Part shown: positions 10,340 to 19,476 of the stretch, piece by piece
How positions within the stretch are numbered: position 1 is the stretch's first letter
Layout: each line of letters begins with the position of its first letter
Assembly (NCBI GenBank): GCA_038106145.1
Contig: JAYODD010000001.1
Span: forward strand, 124,001 to 188,000
Direction of reading: 5' to 3'
Source of the DNA: JBFJKD01 sp038106145
Lineage (GTDB): Bacteria > Pseudomonadota > Gammaproteobacteria > Pseudomonadales > Porticoccaceae
DNA: 64,000 bases
Position numbers and translations under genes: made by a program
The notes under the pieces: model-generated
Database searches by the model: none
What the model was told of the DNA's origin: nothing
What the model saw: the letters and a program-made list of their open reading frames with translations, nothing else

Positions 10340-10478
10340 TGCTCTACCGTTAGCCACATCAAAGCGTATGGCCAACTGATTTCCCGTTGTGCATATTTCC
10401 CCTTGTGCATAGTTGCTTAAAGGTCCCCGCTACGGCGGCCGATAACCCCCATGGCGATTGCGGTAGAGTTCTCGCTAT

Positions 10479-10505
10479 AATGCGGTCCGCCCGACGGACC
10501 GCATT
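10479..10505 (+). terminator. Perfect 11-bp hairpin after the MBL gene, possible terminator
   Basis: AATGCGGTCCG pairs exactly with CGGACCGCATT around the five-base loop CCCGA. It lies 140 bases after the MBL stop codon. Only scattered Ts follow, so it is not a textbook intrinsic terminator. A TATAAT overlaps its 5' edge at 10476-10481, so it could instead be a structured leader or operator. Confidence 0.4.
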
Positions 10506-10571
10506 CATTTGAACTGCGCCCGACATCCTGAAAACATCTGAAAATAGACACCTAATCAGCAGTATTGCCTT

Positions 10572-11324
10572 ATGTATCGACTTGCCTACCTTATTTTGTG
10601 TATCACTGTTTCCGCTGGTGCCCGCGAACCGGAGGCGCAGGTGCCGTTGGATGTGACCCATACCCACCCGTTGGTCGACGCGCAACCGTCGATGGAAGTG
10701 CATATTCACAGTGGGTGGGAGAGTCGTTACTCGCTGGAGGGCCGCGACACGCTCAACGGAGACGGCCTGTGGGCGACGAGCGTAGAGGTGGCCGCAGGTC
10801 ACCTGTCCGGCGGAATCTGGTATGGAGAATCGCCGGATCAGCGCTATAGCGAATTGCGCGCAACTTTGGGATGGGTTGAGGTAGTCGGCGATTTTGAATT
10901 TTATACAGCGTTTACTCACCTGAAGTTTATATCCGACCAGGTGCACGATAACGAGATTGGCGTGGGTGGTAGCTGGTCCGGTTTGCCCCTCGATGTGGTG
11001 GTGGCGGTGGACGGCTATTATTCGTTTGACGCCGATGGATCGTTTTGGCAACTCGCGCTGAATCGCGCGTTACAGGTGTCGGACAAGCTTACCCTGGAGG
11101 GTTCCGGAACGTACGGCATCAACACCGGCTATGTCGCCGACGGTCACCGTGGGGGCAACTATGTCGCCGCGCGGTTAGGGGCCGAATACGCCGTGACTCC
11201 TGCGCTCGTGCTCACCGCTCACGGGACTTACAGTTGGGCGGTGAGTCAGAATGAGAGCCGGCCCGGCGATGAACTGCTGAAGGATTTTTTCCACTGCGGT
11301 GTGGGTTTGCAGTGGTCCTATTAA
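10572..11324 (+). CDS. Putative outer-membrane beta-barrel protein (TorF/TIGR02001-like)
   Basis: A 250-residue protein with a short signal peptide (MYRLAYLILCITVSAGA, probable cut near residue 17). Alternating hydrophobic/aromatic strands follow and the chain ends in an aromatic residue (GVGLQWSY), as expected for a barrel inserted by the Bam machinery. Segments such as WESRYSLEGRDTLNGDGLWA and YTELR-like repeats recall the TorF-type putative porin family. A His-rich stretch, DVTHTHPLVDAQ, follows the signal. The Shine-Dalgarno is weak. It converges on the monooxygenase gene only 4 bases away. Transport substrate is unknown. Confidence 0.6.
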   Translation: MYRLAYLILCITVSAGAREPEAQVPLDVTHTHPLVDAQPSMEVHIHSGWESRYSLEGRDTLNGDGLWATSVEVAAGHLSGGIWYGESPDQRYSELRATLGWVEVVGDFEFYTAFTHLKFISDQVHDNEIGVGGSWSGLPLDVVVAVDGYYSFDADGSFWQLALNRALQVSDKLTLEGSGTYGINTGYVADGHRGGNYVAARLGAEYAVTPALVLTAHGTYSWAVSQNESRPGDELLKDFFHCGVGLQWSY

Positions 11325-11328
11325 CGAT

Positions 11329-12978
11329 TTAACCGCTAGCTGCCGCGCTTAAAACAAAGTCCTTGTTGTAACCGCTCAACTCGGCTTGCGTCAAAAATTG
11401 GCGGTAGTTGGAAATGCCGCCAAAGTAGGCGAGGCCGGTACGGGATTTGCCCGGCACGTTCTTGCCCACGTACCAGCTTTCGGTGAGTGGAAAGAGGGTT
11501 GCGGACACCGCTTCCTCGCACAGTCCGCCCCAGTGATCTTCCGCCTCCGCCGTGGGTTCGATGCGGGTCAGTTTGCGTTCGTCCAGTTTACGCATCAGGC
11601 GGCCCACCCACTCGATTTGTTCCTGGCCCAGAATGATGGGCTGGAACAGGGGTGCCGGGCTGCCCGCGGCGTTGATAATAAACAGGTTGGGAAACCCCGC
11701 GCTCATCAGGCCCAGGTGGGTACGGGCGCCGTCTTCCCAGTGTTCGGCGAAGGTGATGCCGTTGCGTCCGCGCACATCCATGGCTTTCAGGGAGCCGGTC
11801 ATGGCGTCAAAACCGGTGGCAAAAACCAGCGCGTCGAACGCGTATTCCGTTTCCCCTACGCGCACCCCATTGGGAGTGATTTCGTCGATACCGTGCTGGC
11901 TGATATCCACCAGGGTGACGTTGTCCTGCGCGTACACTTCGTAGTAGTTGGTCTCGGCGATCAGGCGCTTGGTGAGCGCCGGGTATTTGGGGGTGAGAAT
12001 GTCCGCCAGTTTGGGGTCTTGGATGCGCTCGCGAATTTTGGCGCGCAAATACTCGGACAGAAATTCATTGGCTTCCGGGTTGGTATACACGTCGGGATAG
12101 ACGTTGTAAAAACTGAGCCCGCCGTTTTTCCAGCGCTCGTCGAACAGTGCCTGCCGTTCTTCAGGGGTGGCGTCCAGGGCTGATCCGGTGACCGGCTGGC
12201 CGATCTCATAGTTGAGCGCGACCCAGCCGCCAAAGGAGTTGTAACGTTCGGCGGCCCGCCACTGGGCGTAATTGGCTTTCACCCGGGTAGAGTATTCCGC
12301 CGGCATGGGGTGATTGCGCAGGGGCAGGCAATATCCCGGGGTGCGCTGGAAAACGTGCAGGTGACCGACCTCGCTGGCGATGGAGGAAATAATCTGTACG
12401 CCGGAGGAGCCGGTGCCGATAACGCCGACCCGTAGACCGCTCAGATCGACGCCTTCCCGGGGCCAGCGAGCACTGTGGTACTGGGGGCCTTTGAAGGCAT
12501 CCAGTCCCTTAAATTTAGGCTTGATAGGCTGATTAAGCATACCGGTGGCCATAATCACGAAGCGCGCACGTACGGTTTCCCCGTTGCTGGCGCGCAGTAC
12601 CCAGCGGTCCGCGGCTTCATCAAATCGCGCAACATCGATGCGCGCATCGAGCTGAATATCCCGACGCAGGTCGAGGCGGTCGGCCACGAAGTTGGCGTAG
12701 CGACACAGCTCATCGGCACTGGGATAGCGCTCCGACCAGGTCCACTCCTGTTCGATGACGTAGGAAAACGACAGCGAGTACTCGACGCTTTCAATATCCA
12801 CCTTAAGACCCGGATAACGATTCCAGTACCAGGTGCCGCCCACATCGCTGCCCGCCTCATACAGGCGCGCGCTATAGCCCAGTTCGCGCATGCGGTGCAC
12901 GGCGGTCAGGCCGGCGAATCCGGCGCCGACGATAACGACGTCGTAGTTGGTGGTTGCTGTACCTTGGGTATTTGTCAT
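11329..12978 (-). CDS. Flavin-containing monooxygenase, Baeyer-Villiger type
   Basis: This 549-residue class B flavoprotein monooxygenase has an N-terminal FAD Rossmann motif GAGFAGLTAVHRMRE near residue 17. The Baeyer-Villiger fingerprint F-x-G-x-x-x-H-x-x-x-W-P appears as FKGPQYHSARWP near 163, and the NADPH motif GTGSSGVQ near 187. These enzymes insert oxygen next to a ketone to give an ester or lactone. The substrate cannot be predicted. It is the last gene on the minus strand after dolP, but 72 bases separate them, so co-transcription is uncertain. Confidence 0.88.
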   Translation of the reverse strand: MTNTQGTATTNYDVVIVGAGFAGLTAVHRMRELGYSARLYEAGSDVGGTWYWNRYPGLKVDIESVEYSLSFSYVIEQEWTWSERYPSADELCRYANFVADRLDLRRDIQLDARIDVARFDEAADRWVLRASNGETVRARFVIMATGMLNQPIKPKFKGLDAFKGPQYHSARWPREGVDLSGLRVGVIGTGSSGVQIISSIASEVGHLHVFQRTPGYCLPLRNHPMPAEYSTRVKANYAQWRAAERYNSFGGWVALNYEIGQPVTGSALDATPEERQALFDERWKNGGLSFYNVYPDVYTNPEANEFLSEYLRAKIRERIQDPKLADILTPKYPALTKRLIAETNYYEVYAQDNVTLVDISQHGIDEITPNGVRVGETEYAFDALVFATGFDAMTGSLKAMDVRGRNGITFAEHWEDGARTHLGLMSAGFPNLFIINAAGSPAPLFQPIILGQEQIEWVGRLMRKLDERKLTRIEPTAEAEDHWGGLCEEAVSATLFPLTESWYVGKNVPGKSRTGLAYFGGISNYRQFLTQAELSGYNKDFVLSAAASG

Positions 12979-13050
12979 GGGTCAGTTCTCGTTATGGCAT
13001 TACATTTGCGCAACCGCTGGCGCGTCGCGATAGACGCGTCGGCGGTGACA

Positions 13051-13623
13051 TTAATCCAGATACTCAAATACCTTCACCACCCGTATTGCACCGCGGGTGT
13101 TGCTGGCGATGCTGGCGGCATGCTCCGCTTCCCGGCGGGTGACAATACCCATCAGGTAAATAACCCCGGCTTCCGTGACAACCTTGATGCGTCGACCTTC
13201 AATATCACTACGGGCCAGCAATTTGCTTTTCACTTTGGTGGTTAACCAGCTGTCGTTGGTGCGTGCCAGTAGCGAGGAGGCACCCTGTACCTGCAGCTCG
13301 TTGTGCACCTGACGCACGCCACGGAATTTTCGGGCGGTATCCCCGGCGAGGGTACGCAAGGCGTCGCTGGGCACTTCGCCGGTGAGCAAAACCACTTTGT
13401 TGTAGGTGGTGACGTTGAAGTGAGCGCTATCCAGTTGCGGGTGGGCTTTTTTAATATTGACCGAAATGAGCGTATCCATCTGCCAGTCATCCAGGTCGGC
13501 ACCGAGAGATTTTTTACCGGGATCGGGCTCGATGGGCTCTTTGGTGACAGCGTCAATGGCCGTGGCACAGCCCGCGACCAGCAATGCGCCGAAAAGTAGC
13601 GCGACGAGCGGCTTCCTGATCAT
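13051..13623 (-). CDS. dolP: Outer-membrane lipoprotein with two BON domains (DolP/YraP)
   Basis: The 190-residue protein starts MIRKPLVALLFGALLVAGC, a lipoprotein signal with the lipobox LVAGC. Two BON domains follow (roughly residues 45-115 and 120-190), each with a TYNKVVLLTGEV- or TEAGVIYLMGIV-like core. In E. coli DolP marks division sites and keeps the outer membrane intact. A strong GGAGG precedes ATG 13623. The start overlaps the stop of the SIS-domain gene by ATGA, and the order lpoA-yraN-diaA-dolP is the same as in E. coli. Confidence 0.88.
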   Translation of the reverse strand: MIRKPLVALLFGALLVAGCATAIDAVTKEPIEPDPGKKSLGADLDDWQMDTLISVNIKKAHPQLDSAHFNVTTYNKVVLLTGEVPSDALRTLAGDTARKFRGVRQVHNELQVQGASSLLARTNDSWLTTKVKSKLLARSDIEGRRIKVVTEAGVIYLMGIVTRREAEHAASIASNTRGAIRVVKVFEYLD

Positions 13624-14201
13624 GTAGTGGATCCTCCAAATAACTGTTGCTCTATCAAATCACAAATACAAAACAGGGACAGCATATGAATTTCCTGTAC
13701 GCGGTATTGGTTACTATTTTCCGCATGGAGTTCCACATCGCTGTCCGCCAGTTGCGCCGAAATGGCGTTGTCCCCGGTGGCTGTCAGCGCAACCACTGCG
13801 ACGCCACGCTCGTGGGCAGCGGTAATCGCCCGCAGCAATTCGAGGGGGCTCTCGCCCGCGCTGAAGGTGATCAAAATATCCCCTGCCTGCGCCAGGGTTC
13901 GCACCTGTGCGCCGAAGTTGTCCGCGCGGCTGCCCGGTGTTGCGCCGTAACCGGGGTTGCCGTCGAGGGCAATGGTGGCAAAGCCGGGGCGTTCGATCTG
14001 GTGTCCGCGCATCAGACAACGCGCCATGATAGTCGCCATGGTGGCCGACAACCCGGTGCCGCAACACAGCAGTTTTTTTTCCGCGAGGAGAGCGGCGACG
14101 ATCCGTTGCGCCGCCAGGGCAATCAGGGGTGACAGGCCTTCGCCGACCGCCATTTTGGCTTCAATGCTGCGGTGAAATTGCTCGATTACCCGTTGTTTCA
14201 T
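13620..14201 (-). CDS. diaA: SIS-domain protein, DiaA-type DnaA-binding factor or GmhA-like isomerase
   Basis: The 193-residue SIS-fold protein begins MKQRVIEQFHRSIEAKMAV. It contains KLLCCGTGLSATMA near residue 43 and ILITFSAGESPLELLRAI near 108. Placement between yraN and dolP and the end IHMLSLFCICDLIE match E. coli DiaA, which promotes timely replication initiation through DnaA. A phosphoheptose isomerase cannot be fully excluded because the two are sister families. The frame is open far upstream, but ATG 14201 is where family members start, just after yraN. Confidence 0.78.
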   Translation of the reverse strand: MKQRVIEQFHRSIEAKMAVGEGLSPLIALAAQRIVAALLAEKKLLCCGTGLSATMATIMARCLMRGHQIERPGFATIALDGNPGYGATPGSRADNFGAQVRTLAQAGDILITFSAGESPLELLRAITAAHERGVAVVALTATGDNAISAQLADSDVELHAENSNQYRVQEIHMLSLFCICDLIEQQLFGGSTT

Positions 14202-14217
14202 GGTCGTTTTACAGGTG

Positions 14218-14613
14218 TCAGACGTTGGGGCGAAAAGCGTCGCGTATCCATTCCAGCCGATAACCGTCGCGGCTGTCGTCGGGGGTGAGACAAATGGCGT
14301 CAAACCGACATGGATGGGTATCGCCCAGCTGTTCGCTGTGCAGGTAGTGGGCCGAGGCAAGCACGATACGCTGCTGCTTGCGGGCATCGATGGATTCAGC
14401 GGCGTTGCCGAAGCGCGCATCGCTGCGCAGCCGGACTTCGGCAAACACCAGGGTTTCATGGTGTTCGGCGATCAGGTCGATTTCGCCCCTGGGTGTCCGA
14501 TAATTGGTGGCGCGAATACGCAATCCCTGGCGGCGTAAAAAGCGTGCGGCGAGTTGTTCAGCCCTGGCGCCTGGCGTTGCAGCTTCGCTGGCAGGAGCTT
14601 TGCGGCCAAACAT
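14218..14613 (-). CDS. yraN: UPF0102 family endonuclease-like protein YraN
   Basis: A 131-residue protein with the restriction-endonuclease-like core of the family: GARAEQLAARFLRRQG, then NYRTPRGEIDLIAEH (the E-I-D-L motif) and LVFAEVRLRSD (the E-V-R catalytic-like pair). The start ATG 14613 overlaps the lpoA stop as TGATG, so the two are translationally coupled. The family is near-universal next to lpoA or rsmI. Its biochemical role is unproven, although the fold suggests a nuclease. Confidence 0.88.
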   Translation of the reverse strand: MFGRKAPASEAATPGARAEQLAARFLRRQGLRIRATNYRTPRGEIDLIAEHHETLVFAEVRLRSDARFGNAAESIDARKQQRIVLASAHYLHSEQLGDTHPCRFDAICLTPDDSRDGYRLEWIRDAFRPNV

Positions 14614-16508
14614 CAGCGTTCGAGGGTCCCGCGCACCGGATAGACTTTGCCATCGCGAAATTCCGCCCACAACTGCTTTTGCGACATACGGTTGTCGGCA
14701 CCCAGGGTCAGGGTACCGGTGTAGCCTTGCAACGGCGTGGAGCCGTCCATTACCGTAATCCATTGATGCAGTTGGTAGGCATCGCTGCCGAGGGCGAACA
14801 GCTGGCGATAGGCCGGTGGTACGCTACTGCCGGCCTGAAAACCGGCGGGGGTTTTGCCCGGTACGCTCCAGGGCATGGCGCTAAACTGAACACCGGAAAG
14901 ATCCCGATCGCGATTTTGATCGGGCGTTCCCGCGTAAATCAGCGACGTCGCATACACCGGTAAATCACTGGCGTAGAGAAAGTCGAGGGTGGGTTTGATC
15001 TGGCGACCCTGCTCGGTATTGGCAATCAACAGCACCATGTCGATATCCTGGCGGCGGCGCGGCGTGGACTCCAGGTTTTTGCCGAGGGTGCGCTGCAGGC
15101 GGTCGGCCCGCTGTTTACTCTGATCGATTAACAAAATCGGCGCGAGCTGGGGCGCGAAATCCCGCTGGTTGGCGGCGTAGGGCGGCAGCGAAACAAGGGT
15201 GCCACCGTGTGCCAGCCAGCGGTTGCGAAAGGCGTTCAGGGCCGCGTTACCCCAGGACGTGTCGGCGGTGATGGTGAGCGCGGAGCGGTGACCTTGCAGC
15301 CAGGCGCGATCGGCAATCTGGCGCGCTTCGTCGGCAATGGACAGACCGAACTGATACAGGTTGGCGGGGATCGGGGTGCCAGCGTCGACCCTGGCTACAG
15401 GGTTGCCGCCGGGTGCGGCGGGCGCCTTGTCGACTTCTTCCAGATAATTCAGGGCAATGGTCGGTACTGGCAGATCCGGCAATGCCGCGAGGGTGGCGAC
15501 GTCCTCCTTGCGCAGCGGTCCCACCACCATTTGCGCACCCGCGTTCACTGCCCGTTGATAGGTTTCCACCAGGTTGCCCGCGCTGGTGTCGTAGATCAGC
15601 ACCGGCGGCGCGCTACCCTGTTGATTGGTGTTATACCAGGCGGCGAGAAAGCCGTCGCGGATCACTGCGCCAGCTTCGCCGTAGGCCCCCTGCAGGGGCA
15701 GGAGCAGGGCGAGTTGGCGTAATTGCGGTTGTGGCTGCGCCCTGGGGGCGGGTTGGGATTTAAGACCCAGGCTGGGCGGCGGGTAAATAGCCGCGGGGTG
15801 GGCGGGCCAATGCTCGCGCCAGGCGTTGATGGCACTGTGGGCGAGTTCTGGGTTATTGCCGCTGGCGCGCCAGGTCTGGGCCAGCTGGTACCAGCCCCGT
15901 AGTTCGGCATCCGTGGTCGACGCCAATAACTGTGTGATGGCTTGCTCCGGCATGTTCTGGAGTATCTGCCAGATTTTTTCGTGCGCTGCGCTGATGCGCT
16001 CGGGTTTTTTCAGCAGACGCACCAGGGCGCGGTACTCGGCGACACTGCCGGCATCGTCGCCCAGGGAGGCATACAGATCGGCGCGCTGTTCGCGCCAACG
16101 TCGTTGCAGGTCAACCGGCAGTTGCTGCCACCGGGATTCCAGGGGTGGGATCGCCAACAAATCGCGGGCGTCGAAATGCCGCGCCTCGCGGGTGGCGATG
16201 GACGCCGACAACATGGCGTAGTTGGCGAGTTCAGGTAAGCCCAGGACAGTGTAATCGAGGGGCGCCAGCAGTGCCCGCGCGGCCGCGAAGTCGCCCAGGT
16301 GGAAATACGCGTCCGCGGCGGCCAGCTGGTGATGCTCCTTCTGTGGCGAGGGCGCGGTCGCGGCCAGGGCCAGTTCCCGTGCAGCGCGCTGGCTATAATT
16401 TTCGCCAGTCGTGTATGCTTGTTCAGCGGATTGTTGAAAACCGCCGCACCCTGCAAGAAGCAGTGGAATTGTCCACAGACAGTGACGAAACTTACAGATT
16501 AAAGACAT
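14613..16508 (-). CDS. lpoA: Penicillin-binding protein activator LpoA (LppC family)
   Basis: The 631-residue outer-membrane lipoprotein has the signal MSLICKFRHCLWTIPLLLAG with the cut before C21. An N-terminal TPR-like helical region follows, then a C-terminal periplasmic-binding-protein-like domain from about residue 265 (LALLLPLQGAYGEAGAVIRD). In E. coli LpoA reaches through the periplasm to stimulate the transpeptidase of PBP1a. It is divergent from rsmI with 29 bases between the two start codons, the same arrangement as in E. coli, so their promoters must overlap the opposite gene. Confidence 0.9.
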   Translation of the reverse strand: MSLICKFRHCLWTIPLLLAGCGGFQQSAEQAYTTGENYSQRAARELALAATAPSPQKEHHQLAAADAYFHLGDFAAARALLAPLDYTVLGLPELANYAMLSASIATREARHFDARDLLAIPPLESRWQQLPVDLQRRWREQRADLYASLGDDAGSVAEYRALVRLLKKPERISAAHEKIWQILQNMPEQAITQLLASTTDAELRGWYQLAQTWRASGNNPELAHSAINAWREHWPAHPAAIYPPPSLGLKSQPAPRAQPQPQLRQLALLLPLQGAYGEAGAVIRDGFLAAWYNTNQQGSAPPVLIYDTSAGNLVETYQRAVNAGAQMVVGPLRKEDVATLAALPDLPVPTIALNYLEEVDKAPAAPGGNPVARVDAGTPIPANLYQFGLSIADEARQIADRAWLQGHRSALTITADTSWGNAALNAFRNRWLAHGGTLVSLPPYAANQRDFAPQLAPILLIDQSKQRADRLQRTLGKNLESTPRRRQDIDMVLLIANTEQGRQIKPTLDFLYASDLPVYATSLIYAGTPDQNRDRDLSGVQFSAMPWSVPGKTPAGFQAGSSVPPAYRQLFALGSDAYQLHQWITVMDGSTPLQGYTGTLTLGADNRMSQKQLWAEFRDGKVYPVRGTLER

Positions 16509-16537
16509 TGAATAGATCCAGGGCTTCAGGGAGTCTT

Positions 16538-17401
16538 ATGTCGGGCACGTTGTTTGTGGTTGCAACACCCATCGGGAATCTGGCCGATATGGTACCCCGC
16601 GCTGTGACGATACTCCAGACGGTTGATCTGATCGCCTGCGAAGATACGCGCCACACGGGTCGCTTGCTGGCTCACTTTGGGATCGACAGGCCGTTGGTGG
16701 CCTATCACGACCACAGTGACGCCGCGCGAATTGAACGCATCATGGGCGTTCTGGAGGCGGGCAAACAGGTGGCGTTGGTGACCGACGCCGGCACGCCACT
16801 GGTGTCCGATCCCGGCTATCAACTGGTGCGCCTGGCGCGGCAGCAGGGCATTGCGGTGTACCCCATACCCGGGGCCTGTGCAGCCATTGCCGCGTTAAGT
16901 GTGGCGGGGTTGCCCAGTGATCGCTTTGCGTTTGAGGGGTTTCTGCCCGCCAAAGCCGGTGCGCGACGCAGGCGTCTCGAGGAACTGGCGGATGAGTCGC
17001 GCACCCTGATTTTTTATGAGGCGCCGCACCGCGTGAAGGAGGCTGTCGGCGATCTGCGCGCGGTATTTGGCGCCGATCGCGAAGGTTTTCTGGCGCGCGA
17101 GATCAGTAAGGCCTTCGAGACATTTACCGCGGGTACCCTGGCCGAGCTGGAGCGCAATATCGCTGGCGATGCGAATCAGCAACGGGGCGAGATGGTCATC
17201 ATTGTGCGCGGTGCCGACGCCGTCGACACGGATGTTGGGCAGGCAGAGCAACTGCGGGTGCTGACGTTGTTGATGGCGGAGCTACCGTTAAAACAGGCGG
17301 CAAATCTGGCCGCGCGCATTACCGGGGGCAGCAAAAACACGCTGTATCAACGGGCGCTGGCGCTGCGCGATGATGCCCCGGAAGAGGTCGATCCCCGTTA
17401 G
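16538..17401 (+). CDS. rsmI: 16S rRNA (cytidine-1402-2'-O)-methyltransferase RsmI
   Basis: This 287-residue SAM-dependent tetrapyrrole-methylase-fold enzyme methylates the 2'-OH of C1402 in the ribosomal decoding site. It has the opening GTLFVVATPIGNLADM, then ACEDTRHTGRLL, the GTPLVSDPGYQLV loop, PIPGACAAIAALSVAGLP, FEGFLP and YEAPHR. Length fits the family. ATG 16538 is chosen over the long upstream open frame because AGGGAG sits just before it and homologues begin there. It is transcribed divergently from lpoA. Confidence 0.95.
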   Translation: MSGTLFVVATPIGNLADMVPRAVTILQTVDLIACEDTRHTGRLLAHFGIDRPLVAYHDHSDAARIERIMGVLEAGKQVALVTDAGTPLVSDPGYQLVRLARQQGIAVYPIPGACAAIAALSVAGLPSDRFAFEGFLPAKAGARRRRLEELADESRTLIFYEAPHRVKEAVGDLRAVFGADREGFLAREISKAFETFTAGTLAELERNIAGDANQQRGEMVIIVRGADAVDTDVGQAEQLRVLTLLMAELPLKQAANLAARITGGSKNTLYQRALALRDDAPEEVDPR

Positions 17402-17499
17402 GGTGTTAACATGCAGCGCCGCGCGGTGCACGAGGCGCTATGCGGAGGTTGATATGACAGGGGTGGTTACGTGAACGGCTGTCTGGAGAAATATATTCC

Positions 17500-18366
17500 G
17501 TGAGTATTTTATTGGATCAATTATTGACCCTGCTCGAACTGGAGCGCATTGAAATCAATCTGTTTCGCGGTAGAAACTGGGATATCGGTTCGAAGAATGT
17601 ATTTGGTGGGCAGGTGCTGGGCCAGGCGCTGGTGGCGGCGGGCACTACGGTGGAAGGGCGCAACGTGCATTCGCTGCACGGCTATTTTTTGCGCCCCGGC
17701 GATAAGCAGACGCCGATTGTCTACGAGGTGGATCGTATTCGCGACGGCGGCAGCTTTACCACCCGCCGCGTGGTGGCCATTCAGCATGGCAAGGCTATTT
17801 TCAGTATGTCCGCGTCATTTCAAAAGCCCGAGGACGGGGTGCGTCATCAAATTGATATGCCACCGGTTCCCGATCCCGACAAGTTGCCCTCCGAACGGGA
17901 AGCGCGCCTGGCTATCGCGCACCATCTCCCGGAAGATCAGCGGGAATTTTTTATCAAGGAACGCCCCATTGAAATGCGTCCCGTGAACCCGGACGATTTG
18001 CTGTCCAACGAGAAAAAGGCGCCGCAACAAATGTTCTGGCTGCGGGCAAACGGCAAATTAAACGACGATGTGCCCCTGCATCAGGCGCTACTGGCCTACA
18101 CGTCGGATTTTTACTTTATGGGCACCGCCATGCGCCCCCACGGCCTGACCTTTGCGACACCGGGTATGCAGGCCGCGAGTCTCGATCACGCCATGTGGTT
18201 TCACGGGGAGTTTCGCATGGATGACTGGCTGCTGTACGTCATGGACAGCCCGGCATCTTCCCACGGCAGGGGGTTAAATATTGGACGTCTCTATCGTGCG
18301 GATGGGGTGCTGGTGGCGAGCTGCGCCCAGGAAGGGTTGATGCGTTTGCATCGGGAGAAAAAATAA
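17500..18366 (+). CDS. tesB: Acyl-CoA thioesterase II (TesB)
   Basis: The 288-residue protein has two hot-dog domains. It shows GGQVLGQALVAAGTTVEGR near residue 32, the LHGYFLRPGD motif, GGSFTTRRVVAIQHGKAIF, and in the second half AMRPHGLTFATPGMQAASLDHAMWFH; residues of the Asp-Thr-Gln catalytic triad would fall there. It hydrolyses medium- and long-chain acyl-CoA thioesters in the cytoplasm. The start is GTG 17500 with TGGAGA 9 bases upstream. E. coli TesB is 286 residues. Confidence 0.93.
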   Translation: MSILLDQLLTLLELERIEINLFRGRNWDIGSKNVFGGQVLGQALVAAGTTVEGRNVHSLHGYFLRPGDKQTPIVYEVDRIRDGGSFTTRRVVAIQHGKAIFSMSASFQKPEDGVRHQIDMPPVPDPDKLPSEREARLAIAHHLPEDQREFFIKERPIEMRPVNPDDLLSNEKKAPQQMFWLRANGKLNDDVPLHQALLAYTSDFYFMGTAMRPHGLTFATPGMQAASLDHAMWFHGEFRMDDWLLYVMDSPASSHGRGLNIGRLYRADGVLVASCAQEGLMRLHREKK

Positions 18367-18402
18367 CCCGCTTTAATTTGCCGTTTCGTTATTCACACAC
18401 CC

Positions 18403-18430
18403 GGCGAACGGGAGCTGCTCCCCGCTCGCC
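18403..18430. terminator. Imperfect GC-rich hairpin between convergent genes
   Basis: GGCGAACGGGAG folds onto CTCCCCGCTCGCC with one mismatch and one bulge around a CTG loop. It lies between the converging tesB and phosphotriesterase-family genes. No T tract follows on either strand, so it may act as a Rho-assisted or transcript-stabilising structure. Confidence 0.35.
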
Positions 18431-18463
18431 AGCGGTGACAATGCGCAGTTGTGGCCGTGTAGA

Positions 18464-19411
18464 TTAATAGCCGCCGATTTGTGAAAAAATCGTTTGCGGA
18501 TTTTTAATCATCATGGTGTCGATGTCAGCTTGACTGACCCCCGCGGCCAGCAGTCCCGGAATGACATCTCTGGGAATGTGCGCATAGTTCCAGTGGGGGG
18601 CAAACTGCTCGACGTATTTCTGGTCGAAAAAATCCTGGTGGCTACAGGCATCGTGGGATACAACCATTTGCCCGGTGTAACCTCTGGCCACCAGTTTGGC
18701 GACCATCTGAATGCGTTTTTCGGTGGGTAAAAACTGATCCAGACCAAAACGATCCATGCCGATAAAACTGCCCTGATCCAGAATTTTCAGCAGATAGTCG
18801 AGGTCGTCCGAATCGCCGCAGTGACCGATGACCACCCGCGATAAATCGACGCCAAATTCTTTAAAGGCTTTTTGCTGGTCGAGCCCGGAGTGATTGGCGA
18901 CCGATGTATGGGTGGAAACAGGCACGCCGGTAGCGCGATGGGCGATGGCGCTGGCTTGCAGCAATTTTTTATTGAACTCGTTGACCCCCGGCGCATCGGT
19001 GGCGCATTTGATAATACCGGCGCGGATGCCGGTGCCGAGAATACCGTCGTTGATGTCCCGCAACATGTAGTTGGACAGTTCTTCCGCGGTCCAGCCATGC
19101 ATCCAGGGTTCCTCGGTCCAGTAAAAACCGGTGGCGGCAATCACATTAACCCCGGAGGCTGCGGCAACGGCCTTGATGGTATTGATGTCGCGTCCCAGAT
19201 TGATCGGCGTGAGATCGACGATGGATGTCACGCCCAGATCTCTGGCTTTGATCAACGCGGCGGTGGCCTTGGGGATTTCTTTTTCCTTTACGTAGTAATC
19301 GTTGTAGTTCTGGCGCATGGACCAGTTGGCCACCGTGATGTGTTCGTGCATCAGGCAAAAACCCAGCTCCTGCGGATTCATCGGACCCAATACGGTTTGT
19401 ACTTGTACCAT
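18464..19411 (-). CDS. Phosphotriesterase-family metal-dependent hydrolase
   Basis: This 315-residue amidohydrolase-superfamily TIM barrel has all the expected metal ligands. HEH near residue 22 (LMHEHITVANW) and a probable carbamylated lysine in GIIKCATDAPGV are present, as are histidines in VSTHTSVANHSG and VIGHCGDSDD and an aspartate in MVVSHDACSHQ. Members include lactonases and phosphotriesterases, so the natural substrate is open. ATG 19411 follows AGGGAG. The longer upstream frame lacks homologous sequence. It is on the same strand as the nitronate monooxygenase gene, 65 bases apart. Confidence 0.88.
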   Translation of the reverse strand: MVQVQTVLGPMNPQELGFCLMHEHITVANWSMRQNYNDYYVKEKEIPKATAALIKARDLGVTSIVDLTPINLGRDINTIKAVAAASGVNVIAATGFYWTEEPWMHGWTAEELSNYMLRDINDGILGTGIRAGIIKCATDAPGVNEFNKKLLQASAIAHRATGVPVSTHTSVANHSGLDQQKAFKEFGVDLSRVVIGHCGDSDDLDYLLKILDQGSFIGMDRFGLDQFLPTEKRIQMVAKLVARGYTGQMVVSHDACSHQDFFDQKYVEQFAPHWNYAHIPRDVIPGLLAAGVSQADIDTMMIKNPQTIFSQIGGY

Positions 19412-19476
19412 GGTGCGCTCCCTTGAAAGTATGGCTGTGACCGCGAGAGCAGGGCGTGTTCCGTTGCGACGCTGCG

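Noticed and set aside
11386..12183. Plus-strand frame of about 265 codons opposite the monooxygenase
   Set aside because: Antisense shadow of a protein with complete FAD, NADPH and fingerprint motifs.
13021..13038. CGCGTC / GACGCG hairpin between dolP and the monooxygenase
   Set aside because: Only six base pairs in GC-rich DNA with no T tract, as likely by chance as by function.
17441..17475. Tiny ORF MTGVVT with a GGAGG site before tesB
   Set aside because: Six codons only, no coupling to tesB, and tesB has its own ribosome site; too short to support.
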